From Fusobacterium sp. (lineage in GTDB: Bacteria; Fusobacteriota; Fusobacteriia; Fusobacteriales; Fusobacteriaceae), in contig JAHHSZ010000055.1 of NCBI GenBank assembly GCA_020024915.1, forward strand, positions 1 to 11,642: a DNA stretch of 11,642 bases, read 5' to 3'. Position 1 is the stretch's first letter. The number at the start of each line of letters is the position of its first letter. A program made the position numbers and the translations under genes. Below are positions 5,955 to 11,642 of the stretch, one piece after another. The notes under the pieces are model-generated. The model saw only the letters and a list, made by a program, of their open reading frames with translations. It was not told the DNA's origin and did no database searches.

Positions 5955-6731
5955 CTAAAATTCAAATAGCTCAGTGGCTAAATCCTGTTTTGCCAATTCA
6001 TAAGATAACTTTGTTTTTCTCATGTTTATCTCTTCTTCCAAAGTTTTTTGTACAAGTAGTGGATTGTTACTATCCTTACTTATATGTGCAAGATACACTT
6101 TTTTCAATTTCTCATCATGCATCTCTTTTATAAATTTTGCTGCATCATTATTTGAAAGATGCCCATTTCTGCTCTTCACTCTTGCTTTTAAATCCCAAGG
6201 ATAGCAGCAGTTCATCAACATATTATAATCATAGTTACTCTCTATTACCATGATATCTGCATCTTTAAAATTTTCTCTAACTATATTATTTACATATCCG
6301 ATATCAGTTGATATTGCAGCAACTTTTCCATTTTGTGTTTCCACTCTATATCCTATTGTCCTTTGAGCATCATGCATAACATCAAAAGGTTTTATCAAAA
6401 TATCTTCACTTAATACAAATTTATCCTTTATCAATCTTAAATTCTTTGTATCTATCTTTCCTAATTTATTTTCTCCAGCCTTGTAACTCTCCACTGTTAT
6501 ATAAATAGGTATATTGTATTTTCTTGAGATTATTCCTGCTCCTTGTATATGATCTATATGTTCATGGGTTATTAAAATGCCATTTATCTCTTTTATATCT
6601 CTATTTATTGAATTTAATCTCTCCTCTATCTTTTTACAGCTAAATCCAGCATCAATTAGAATTTTTGTCTCTCCACTCTCTATAAATGTTGAATTTCCTC
6701 CACTTCCACTTCCTAATATCGAAATTTTCAT
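5955..6731 (-). CDS. yycJ: YycJ/WalJ-like metallo-beta-lactamase-fold hydrolase
   Basis: A 258-residue cytoplasmic MBL-fold protein of the YycJ/WalJ type. Landmarks are the N-terminal 'SILGSGSGGNSTFIE', the metal-binding 'THEHIDH' (H56, H58, D60, H61), 'MHDAQRTIGYRVE', 'AISTDIGYV' and 'ESNYDYNML...CYPWDLKARV' followed by 'GHLSN' and 'LAHISKDSNNP', all in the family order. In Firmicutes the gene sits next to the walRK two-component system, and the protein has been proposed to act on DNA as a 5'-3' exonuclease; no walRK is present here. It is the first gene of the operon with the UDG-like and cyclo-ligase genes (9-bp gap to the next gene). ATG 6731 is preceded by an AGGGA Shine-Dalgarno. Confidence 0.9.
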   Translation of the reverse strand: MKISILGSGSGGNSTFIESGETKILIDAGFSCKKIEERLNSINRDIKEINGILITHEHIDHIQGAGIISRKYNIPIYITVESYKAGENKLGKIDTKNLRLIKDKFVLSEDILIKPFDVMHDAQRTIGYRVETQNGKVAAISTDIGYVNNIVRENFKDADIMVIESNYDYNMLMNCCYPWDLKARVKSRNGHLSNNDAAKFIKEMHDEKLKKVYLAHISKDSNNPLLVQKTLEEEINMRKTKLSYELAKQDLATELFEF

Positions 6732-6782
6732 TTAATTTTCCCTTCTAATTCTAAAATAAATCTATATAATATTAATACATAA

Positions 6783-6811
6783 TTTATACCATATATTTCA
6801 AATTTTTTGAA
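6783..6811 (-). promoter_or_regulatory. Predicted promoter of the yycJ operon with overlapping inverted repeat
   Basis: On the minus strand TTCAAA (complement of 6806-6811) lies 17 bp from an extended -10 TGG-TATAAA (complement of 6783-6791), giving a leader of roughly 45 nt. An alternative is TTGAAA (6796-6801) 18 bp from TATTAA (6772-6777). A perfect TTCAAA-TTT-TTTGAA inverted repeat (6797-6811) covers the -35 region. Confidence 0.4.
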
Positions 6812-6831
6812 TATTTTAATTAAGTTAATAA

Positions 6832-6879
6832 AGAAAAAAAGGAAGAAATCAAGGTTTTTACTCCTATTCCTTCCTTTTT
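6832..6879 (-). terminator. Rho-independent terminator after the PhoH gene
   Basis: AAAAAGGAAG at 6836-6845 pairs with CTTCCTTTTT at 6870-6879 across a 24-base loop that can fold further (AGG/CCT). On the minus strand the stem is followed by a long T-run (complement of 6834-6840); on the plus strand no T-run follows. It sits directly after the phoH stop and before the yycJ promoter. Confidence 0.65.
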
Positions 6880-6883
6880 CTCA

Positions 6884-8191
6884 TTATAATAATTTAGCAG
6901 CTATCTCAGCTATCTCAGACCTTTCACCTTTCTTCAAAGTAATATGACCTACAATGCTTTCAAATTTTAATCTATCTGCCATATAAGTAAGTCCATTAGT
7001 ATTTGCATCTAGGTATGGATTATCTATCTGCTGTGGATCTCCAGTAAAAATGATCTTAGTGTCCTGTCCAGCTCTTGTTACAATAGTCTTAATCTCCAAT
7101 GGAGTTAGATTTTGAGCCTCATCTATTATTATCAAGCCTTTTGGAATACTTCTACCTCTTATATAGGTAAGTGGCTCAATTTTCATCATTCCCATAGACT
7201 CTAACCCCTCTACAACCTTTTCTCCAGCTTTATCTTCTTTAGCTTCACTTAAAAAATCTATATTATCAAATATCGGTTGCATCCAAGGTTTTAATTTTTC
7301 CTTTTCACTACCTGGAAGATATCCCAGATCTTTACCCATAGGGATAATAGGTCTAGCTATGAGAATCTTTTTATATCTTTTCTTCTCTACCACCAGCTCA
7401 AGTCCAGCAGCTATAGCCATCAAAGTCTTTCCAGTTCCAGCTCCTCCTATCAGTGTAACAACCTTCACACTATCATCCATCAAGAGTTCCATAGCAAATC
7501 TTTGTTCATCATTTCTAGCTCGTAGCCCCCAAGCTTGTCCATCACCTAGTATAAATTTTTTTATTTTCCCCTCTATATACCTTCCACATAAAATATTATC
7601 TTTGTATTTTAATTTAAAAAAGCAATTTGGTGTAGTTAATATATCCTCTCTATTTAAGTCAATAAAACTTATTTTTCCATCTTTATCAAATTTATTATAA
7701 AGCTCCTTATTTACCTCAACTTCAAAATATCCATCATAAAGTTCATTATATTCTACTCTATCTGTATTATAATCCTCTACCTCTAAACCTAATGAATCAG
7801 CTTTAATCCTCATATTGATATCTTTACTTACTATTATAACTCTTCTATCTGGATTATCCTGCTTTATCCCTAAGGTTACGGAAATTATATTGTTATCCAT
7901 AACATCTTTACTCAAATTCTCTGGTAACAACTCTCTATTATTTTTGATTTCCACTTTAAAAAATATATCTTCAGGTAGATTTACACCTTTTGAAAGACTT
8001 CCCTTGGATCTTATCTCATCTAATACTCTAGAGGCCATTCTAGCTTGAATTGCTGTATTTTGATTTCTTTTTAACTTATCAATCTCTTCTACTACATAGA
8101 TAGGTAAAATTACATCATTCCCTCTAAAGTTATAGATACATTTAGGATCATGAATAAGAATATTAGTATCAAGTACAAAAATTTTTCTCAT
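6884..8191 (-). CDS. PIN-PhoH family ATPase (PhoH2/YlaK-like)
   Basis: A 435-residue two-domain protein. Residues 1-140 form a PIN nuclease domain with the expected acidic positions: D8 in 'VLDTNILIHDP', E35/E36 in 'VVEEIDKLKR', D99 in 'VMDNNIIS' and D124 in 'VSKDINMR'. Residues about 220-435 form a PhoH P-loop ATPase with Walker A 'GGAGTGKT' (249-256), 'ARPIIPMGKDLGYLPG' (279-294), Walker B 'LIIIDEAQN' (353-361) and 'GDPQQID' (384-390). PIN-PhoH proteins studied in mycobacteria couple ATP-dependent RNA unwinding to RNase activity, so a cytoplasmic RNA-processing role is likely. A longer frame starts at a TTG at 8221, but AAAGGAG lies inside it and fits the ATG at 8191. It follows trxB by 75 bp without a visible terminator, so co-transcription is plausible. 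Confidence 0.92.
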   Translation of the reverse strand: MRKIFVLDTNILIHDPKCIYNFRGNDVILPIYVVEEIDKLKRNQNTAIQARMASRVLDEIRSKGSLSKGVNLPEDIFFKVEIKNNRELLPENLSKDVMDNNIISVTLGIKQDNPDRRVIIVSKDINMRIKADSLGLEVEDYNTDRVEYNELYDGYFEVEVNKELYNKFDKDGKISFIDLNREDILTTPNCFFKLKYKDNILCGRYIEGKIKKFILGDGQAWGLRARNDEQRFAMELLMDDSVKVVTLIGGAGTGKTLMAIAAGLELVVEKKRYKKILIARPIIPMGKDLGYLPGSEKEKLKPWMQPIFDNIDFLSEAKEDKAGEKVVEGLESMGMMKIEPLTYIRGRSIPKGLIIIDEAQNLTPLEIKTIVTRAGQDTKIIFTGDPQQIDNPYLDANTNGLTYMADRLKFESIVGHITLKKGERSEIAEIAAKLL

Positions 8192-8266
8192 ATAAATCAG
8201 CTCCTTTGAGTAATATGTCAAAGTATCCCCTTCAATTATATATTCGAAAAAGATCTGTGATTTCCT

Positions 8267-9184
8267 TTATTTTTTCAATACCCTTTTTATTACTTGTAAA
8301 GCTGCTGTTGTTCCATCAGCTACAGCACAAGTTACTTGTCTTACTGCTCCACTCTTTATATCTCCAGCTACATACATACCATCTATATTAGTTTTTAATT
8401 CAGAGTCTGTTATTATATATCCCTCTTTATCTAATTTAGCAAACTCTCCATACATTTCTGTATTATTTTTTGTTCCTAAGTATAGGAAAGCAAAGTCAGA
8501 TTTGTAAGTTTTTTCCTCTCCATTTTCCAAAACTAATAACTCTTCTACATACTCTTTTCCTCTTATTTCAAGAAGCTTTATTCCCGTTATTATTTCTACT
8601 TTCTCTGAAGACTTCAATGCTTCGTAGCTCTCTTTACTACATTTGAACTCCTCTTCAACTACCATAACTCTTATTTTTTTTGAAAACTTAGTTAAAAATA
8701 GTGCTTCCTCTGCTAATTCCTCTCCTTGTCCTACCAATGAAACTGTCATAAACTTTGTAAAAGCTCCATCACAAGTAGCACAATAAGATACTCCCTTACC
8801 TAGAAATTCTTTCTCCCCTTTAATCTTTTTACTGAAATTTTTTCCTGTTCCTGTTGCAACAATTATATTTTTTCCCTTAAAATTTCCAGCATCTGTTTTT
8901 ACTATCTTTACCTCTTCATATGGGTCAAATCCTAAAAGAGTTCCCTCTACAAACTCTGCTCCAAACTTCTCAGCATGTTGTTTCATTAGTAAGTTTAATT
9001 CTGCCCCTGTTATCCCCTCTGGAAATCCTGGATAGTTATCAACTTTATGAGCCATATATAAACTTCCTAAATTTTTTCTCTCAATTATTAAGGTTGAAAG
9101 TTTTGATCTCCCTGTATATAGTCCAGCTGTTAAACCAGCGGGTCCTCCTCCTATTATTATCACATCATATATCTTTTCTACCAT
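8267..9184 (-). CDS. trxB: Thioredoxin reductase-like flavoprotein with atypical pyridine-nucleotide site
   Basis: A 305-residue low-molecular-weight thioredoxin reductase fold. It has the FAD-binding 'IIIGGGPAGLTAGLY' (9-23), 'VDNYPGFPEGITG' (48-60), 'VATGTGKNF', the redox-active 'YCATCDG' (C135, C138) and C-terminal 'GMYVAGDIKSGAVRQVTCAVADG' (269-291), which fit a working disulfide-reducing flavoenzyme. The nucleotide domain is unusual: the canonical GGGxSAxEEA reads 'GQGEELAEEA' (152-161), and the HRRxxxR 2'-phosphate-binding motif is replaced around 'VVEEEFKCSK' (175-184); the usual GGQL after the first domain is also altered ('NLGSLYMA'). The electron donor may therefore be NADH or ferredoxin, as in the clostridial ferredoxin-dependent enzymes. 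It starts 13 bp after the upstream hydrolase stop with GGAGG overlapping that stop, so the two genes are coupled. Confidence 0.88.
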   Translation of the reverse strand: MVEKIYDVIIIGGGPAGLTAGLYTGRSKLSTLIIERKNLGSLYMAHKVDNYPGFPEGITGAELNLLMKQHAEKFGAEFVEGTLLGFDPYEEVKIVKTDAGNFKGKNIIVATGTGKNFSKKIKGEKEFLGKGVSYCATCDGAFTKFMTVSLVGQGEELAEEALFLTKFSKKIRVMVVEEEFKCSKESYEALKSSEKVEIITGIKLLEIRGKEYVEELLVLENGEEKTYKSDFAFLYLGTKNNTEMYGEFAKLDKEGYIITDSELKTNIDGMYVAGDIKSGAVRQVTCAVADGTTAALQVIKRVLKK

Positions 9185-9197
9185 ATCTCTTCTCCTC

Positions 9198-9824
9198 CTA
9201 TATCATTCCTTGCATTGTTAAAAATACTTTTTCCTCTCCTATTGTTGTTGGTTCACTGTGTGCACTATAAACCTTAGTATCTTCAGGTAATTCTGTACAA
9301 AGCCTCTTTAAGCTTTTAAAAAGCATATCTCCATCACTTGTTGGTAAATCATATCTTCCAAAACTTCTTCTAAACATTGTATCTCCTGAGATCAATATTT
9401 TATTCTCTTTATTATAGAAACATTTTGATCCTATTGTATGACCTGGAGTATCAATAACTCTAAACTCTCCTATCATATCTCCATCTTTCATAGTTGTATA
9501 ATCTCCATTATATTCAAAGTTTGCTCCATTTATATACTTCATCAAACTCAATTCATTATCAACTAAAAATCTCTCTTCCTCTTTTCCAATATATACTTCT
9601 ACATCTGGGTAGATCTCCTTTATTCTATTCAATCCAGCTATATGATCTCCATGTCCATGAGTGAATATCATATACTTCAAAGTTAAGCCATTGCTCTTTA
9701 TAAAAGATTCTACTCTACCTAAATTTTCTCCACCGCAATCAAATAGATATGCTTCTTTATTATCATTCCATACCAAGTAACAGTTTGTCATTAAACTTCC
9801 CAAGTAAAAAGTCTGTATCTTCAT
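9198..9824 (-). CDS. Glyoxalase II-like metallo-beta-lactamase-fold hydrolase
   Basis: A 208-residue MBL-fold hydrolase, the usual size for the short bacterial glyoxalase II-like group. All metal ligands are visible: 'THGHGDH' (H56, H58, D60, H61), H129 in 'DTPGHTIGS', D148 in 'ISGDTMFRRSFGRYDLP' and H189 in 'YSAHSEPTTIGEE'. Such proteins hydrolyse thioesters such as S-lactoylglutathione or related thiol conjugates, or persulfides; the exact substrate cannot be read here. A longer frame begins at GTG 9857, but that base coincides with the predicted transcription start, and GGAGG is correctly placed for the ATG at 9824, so I use 9824. It is the first gene of the operon with trxB and probably phoH, which hints at thiol or redox chemistry. 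Confidence 0.9.
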   Translation of the reverse strand: MKIQTFYLGSLMTNCYLVWNDNKEAYLFDCGGENLGRVESFIKSNGLTLKYMIFTHGHGDHIAGLNRIKEIYPDVEVYIGKEEERFLVDNELSLMKYINGANFEYNGDYTTMKDGDMIGEFRVIDTPGHTIGSKCFYNKENKILISGDTMFRRSFGRYDLPTSDGDMLFKSLKRLCTELPEDTKVYSAHSEPTTIGEEKVFLTMQGMI

Positions 9825-9863
9825 TCTACCCTCCAATTCTATTCCTTTTTTATCCACATTAAT

Positions 9864-9892
9864 ATTATACTTTATCCAACAGATATTGTCAA
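9864..9892 (-). promoter_or_regulatory. Consensus sigma70 promoter of the hydrolase-trxB(-phoH) operon
   Basis: On the minus strand a perfect TTGACA (complement of 9887-9892) and a perfect TATAAT (complement of 9864-9869) are separated by exactly 17 bp. The transcript should begin near 9857, leaving a leader of about 33 nt before the ATG at 9824. This is the strongest promoter match in the window. Confidence 0.88.
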
Positions 9893-9919
9893 AATATTAC
9901 TACTAAATTTTAAAATTTA

Positions 9920-9928
9920 TGATATAAT
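9920..9928 (+). promoter_or_regulatory. Predicted extended -10 promoter of the trmL operon
   Basis: TG at 9920-9921 followed by one base and a perfect TATAAT (9923-9928) forms an extended -10 element; no good -35 is present 17 bp upstream (CTACTA). The start would be near 9935, giving a leader of about 70 nt. It is divergent from the hydrolase-trxB promoter, with about 30 bp between the two elements. Confidence 0.5.
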
Positions 9929-10006
9929 TAATATAAAAGTTTAGCTAATTGTACTTAATTTTTATTATGTACTTTTCTATAAATTGATACAACAGGAGGA
10001 GTTATC

Positions 10007-10465
10007 TTGAACATAGTTTTATTAAATCCAGAAATTCCATATAATACAGGAAATATCGGAAGAACATCAGTACTAACTAATACCAAGCTTCATCTTATCA
10101 AGCCTTTAGGATTCTCACTTGATGAGAAACAATTAAAAAGAGCAGGTTTAGATTATTGGCATCTAGTTGATTTAGTTATTTGGGAATCATATGAGGAGTT
10201 CGTAGAAGCAAATACTGGAGCTAGAATATTTTATGCTACTACTAAGACAACTCAAAGATATAGTGATATTGAATTTAAAGAGAATGACTTCATAATGTTT
10301 GGACCAGAATCTAGAGGTATACCAGAGGATATTTTAAATGCTAATAAAGATAATTGTATCACTATCCCCATGATTGATATGGGACGTTCTTTAAATCTAT
10401 CAAACTCTGCTGCTATAATTCTTTATGAAGCACTTAGACAGACTGATTTTAATTTTAAAAAATAG
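10007..10465 (+). CDS. trmL: tRNA (cytidine(34)-2'-O)-methyltransferase TrmL
   Basis: A 152-residue SPOUT methyltransferase of the TrmL (YibK) type, which 2'-O-methylates the wobble base of tRNA-Leu isoacceptors using S-adenosylmethionine. The three SpoU motifs are present: 'NTGNIGRT' at 13-20, 'FIMFGPESRGIPEDIL' at 95-110 and 'IPMIDMGRSLNLSNSAAIILYEALRQ' at 120-145, which forms the knotted cofactor site. The protein is the short single-domain form typical of TrmL and lacks the N-terminal domain of TrmH-type enzymes. The start is TTG at 10007 with AGGAGGA at 9994-10000, a strong Shine-Dalgarno for a weak start codon. It is the first gene of a plus-strand operon, 12 bp before ruvC. Confidence 0.95.
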   Translation: MNIVLLNPEIPYNTGNIGRTSVLTNTKLHLIKPLGFSLDEKQLKRAGLDYWHLVDLVIWESYEEFVEANTGARIFYATTKTTQRYSDIEFKENDFIMFGPESRGIPEDILNANKDNCITIPMIDMGRSLNLSNSAAIILYEALRQTDFNFKK

Positions 10466-10477
10466 GAGAATAGTATT

Positions 10478-11056
10478 ATGAGAGTTTTAGGAATAGATCC
10501 AGGTACTGCAATTGTAGGTTTTTCTATTCTCGATTTTGAAAACAGTAAATTTAAAGTTATTGATTATGGGTGTGTGTATACTGATAAAGATCTTCCTATG
10601 GAGGAGCGTCTCTGTAAGATCTACTCTGAGCTTACAGAGATAATAAAAAAATATCAGCCAACTGACATGGCAATAGAGGAGCTATTCTATTTTAAAAATA
10701 ATAAAACTGTTATCTCTGTTGCTCAAGCTAGAGGTGTCATTATTCTCTGTGGAAATCAAAACAATCTTAAGATAAGTCACTATACACCTCTTCAAGTAAA
10801 AACAGGAATTACAGGATATGGAAAGGCTGAAAAAAAACAGGTACAGCTAATGGTTCAAAAAATCCTCTCCCTTGATGAGATTCCAAAACCAGATGATGCT
10901 GCTGATGCTTTAGCCATTGCTATTACACATATTAACTCTATGAATTCTGGTTTTTTCAATAGAGATTTAAATGATAAACTCAGTACAAAAAATCTTCCCA
11001 AAACTAAAATATCTGCTAAAGAGTATAGAGAACTAATTTTGAATGGAGGTAATTAA
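10478..11056 (+). CDS. ruvC: Holliday junction resolvase RuvC
   Basis: A 192-residue crossover junction endodeoxyribonuclease that cuts Holliday junctions made by recombination, working with RuvAB (not in this window). The catalytic acidic residues are all visible: D7 in 'VLGIDPGTAIVGF', E67 in 'MAIEELFYFKNNKT', and D140 and D143 in 'PDDAADALAIAITH'. The intervening 'SVAQARGVIIL' and 'YTPLQVKTGITGYGKAEKKQV' (DNA-binding loop) are typical. The length is slightly longer than the E. coli enzyme owing to a polar C-terminal tail ('NRDLNDKLSTKNLPKTK...'). The ATG has GGAG at 10465-10468 overlapping the trmL stop. It is followed after one base by the nitroreductase gene, whose Shine-Dalgarno lies inside ruvC. 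Confidence 0.96.
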   Translation: MRVLGIDPGTAIVGFSILDFENSKFKVIDYGCVYTDKDLPMEERLCKIYSELTEIIKKYQPTDMAIEELFYFKNNKTVISVAQARGVIILCGNQNNLKISHYTPLQVKTGITGYGKAEKKQVQLMVQKILSLDEIPKPDDAADALAIAITHINSMNSGFFNRDLNDKLSTKNLPKTKISAKEYRELILNGGN

Positions 11057-11057
11057 T

Positions 11058-11633
11058 ATGATAATTGAAACTTTAAAACAGATCCGTTCTCACAGAAGTT
11101 TTTGTAGAGAAAAAATCTCAATGGAAGCTCTTGAAAAAATGATTGAAAGTACAAGATATGCTTCTTCAACTAAAAATAGCCAAAAGATAAGATATGGTCT
11201 TATCAATGATGAAGAGATTTGTAAACAAATATTTTCCTTTGTCAAGTTTGCTGGAGCTATATCTTGGAATCCTACACTTGAGGAAGCTCCAACTGCATAT
11301 ATTTTAATGTGTAGTGAAACCCCTCTAACAGGTATAACTGAAAAAAATCTATACTTTGATATGGGAATTGCTTCACACAACATTCTTCTTATCGCCAATG
11401 AGTTAGGATATGGTGGTTGTATTATGGGAGCTTACAATAGACCAGAGGTAGATAAATTAGTTCAACTTCCTGAGGGGTACTCTTCACATATTTTACTTGC
11501 TTTGGGAAAACCTACAGATAAAATTCACATTATAGATGCAGTTAATAATGAGATAACTTATTATAGAAATGAGAATAATCAGCACTTTGTACCCAAATTA
11601 TCCCTTGAAAACATTTCCTTACTAAAAAAGTAA
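11058..11633 (+). CDS. Nitroreductase family protein (FMN-dependent NAD(P)H oxidoreductase)
   Basis: A 191-residue nitroreductase-fold flavoprotein. It shows the N-terminal FMN-binding 'IRSHRSFCREKIS' (9-21), 'RYASSTKNSQ' (34-43), and the core 'YFDMGIASHNILLIANELGYGGCIMGAYNRPEVDKLV' (99-135), followed by 'HILLALGKPTDK'. Members form FMN dimers that reduce nitro compounds, quinones or similar acceptors with NAD(P)H; the physiological substrate is unknown. A longer frame starts at ATG 11043, but GGAGG at 11045-11049 is inside it and properly spaced from the ATG at 11058, so that start is preferred. It begins one base after the ruvC stop, so it is the third gene of the trmL-ruvC operon. The window ends 9 bp after its stop and no terminator is seen. 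Confidence 0.9.
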   Translation: MIIETLKQIRSHRSFCREKISMEALEKMIESTRYASSTKNSQKIRYGLINDEEICKQIFSFVKFAGAISWNPTLEEAPTAYILMCSETPLTGITEKNLYFDMGIASHNILLIANELGYGGCIMGAYNRPEVDKLVQLPEGYSSHILLALGKPTDKIHIIDAVNNEITYYRNENNQHFVPKLSLENISLLKK

Positions 11634-11642
11634 AAAATAATT

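Noticed and set aside
7359..7700. 113-codon plus-strand ORF inside the PIN-PhoH gene
   Set aside because: Overlaps the Walker A region of a well-supported gene on the other strand and has no family signature.
8194..8221. TTGACA on the minus strand (8216-8221) as a -35 element for phoH
   Set aside because: No -10 lies about 17 bp downstream, and the ATG of phoH would fall within the expected promoter span.
8920..9270. 116-codon plus-strand ORF across the trxB/hydrolase junction
   Set aside because: Low-complexity Leu/Ser/Ile translation typical of the antisense of AT-rich genes; both real genes are on the minus strand.
9949..9983. TTGTAC ... TATAAA as the trmL promoter
   Set aside because: Spacing is 23 bp, too long for sigma70; the extended -10 at 9920-9928 is better.
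11090..11398. 102-codon minus-strand ORF inside the nitroreductase gene
   Set aside because: The opposite frame encodes conserved nitroreductase motifs; this is a shadow of that gene.
1..11642. Mobile element, CRISPR array, toxin-antitoxin pair, phage defence locus
   Set aside because: No transposase, repeat-spacer pattern, terminal repeats or paired small genes; PIN in the PhoH protein is fused to an ATPase, not a VapBC pair.

Overview
The window looks like chromosomal DNA of a Fusobacterium-type bacterium (inference). The DNA is very AT-rich: codons end in A or T, glycine is mostly GGA and arginine mostly AGA. A TonB-dependent receptor and a substrate-binding protein with a signal peptide but no lipobox cysteine point to an outer membrane and periplasm. 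Very low GC plus a diderm envelope fits Fusobacteriota better than Clostridia. The species cannot be named from this sequence.

Layout. (1) 1-2879, plus strand: an iron/haem/corrinoid-type uptake locus made of the 3' end of a TonB-dependent receptor, a FecCD-type permease, a FecE-type ATPase and a periplasmic binding protein, closed by a strong terminator. (2) 2889-3674, plus: yaaA (peroxide-stress family) with its own promoter. (3) 3675-4000: a 326-bp stretch without a confident protein gene. It holds a near-consensus promoter followed about 65-70 nt later by a perfect 13-bp terminator hairpin, which looks like a small RNA gene. It also holds a second terminator-like hairpin, the minus-strand terminator of yebC, and a doubtful 48-codon ORF on the minus strand. 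(4) 4001-4814, minus: yebC with its own promoter. (5) 4811-6811, minus: a tight operon of a yycJ/walJ metallo-hydrolase, a divergent uracil-DNA-glycosylase-fold protein and 5-formyltetrahydrofolate cyclo-ligase. (6) 6832-9892, minus: a glyoxalase-II-like metallo-hydrolase, an atypical thioredoxin reductase and a PIN-PhoH ATPase, from a consensus promoter to a terminator. (7) 9920-11633, plus: trmL, ruvC and a nitroreductase, divergent from block 6.

Most of the window is housekeeping: metal uptake, stress, folate, translation and tRNA modification, recombination and redox. I see no mobile element, CRISPR array, phage gene, tRNA or rRNA. The observations most worth checking are the candidate small RNA at about 3747-3816, a thioredoxin reductase that keeps its redox cysteines but lacks the usual NADPH-binding signatures, and a UDG-superfamily protein that has lost both catalytic motifs and the iron-sulfur cysteines. 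Several translation starts need correcting from the longest possible reading frame, because a good Shine-Dalgarno lies just inside the longer frame.
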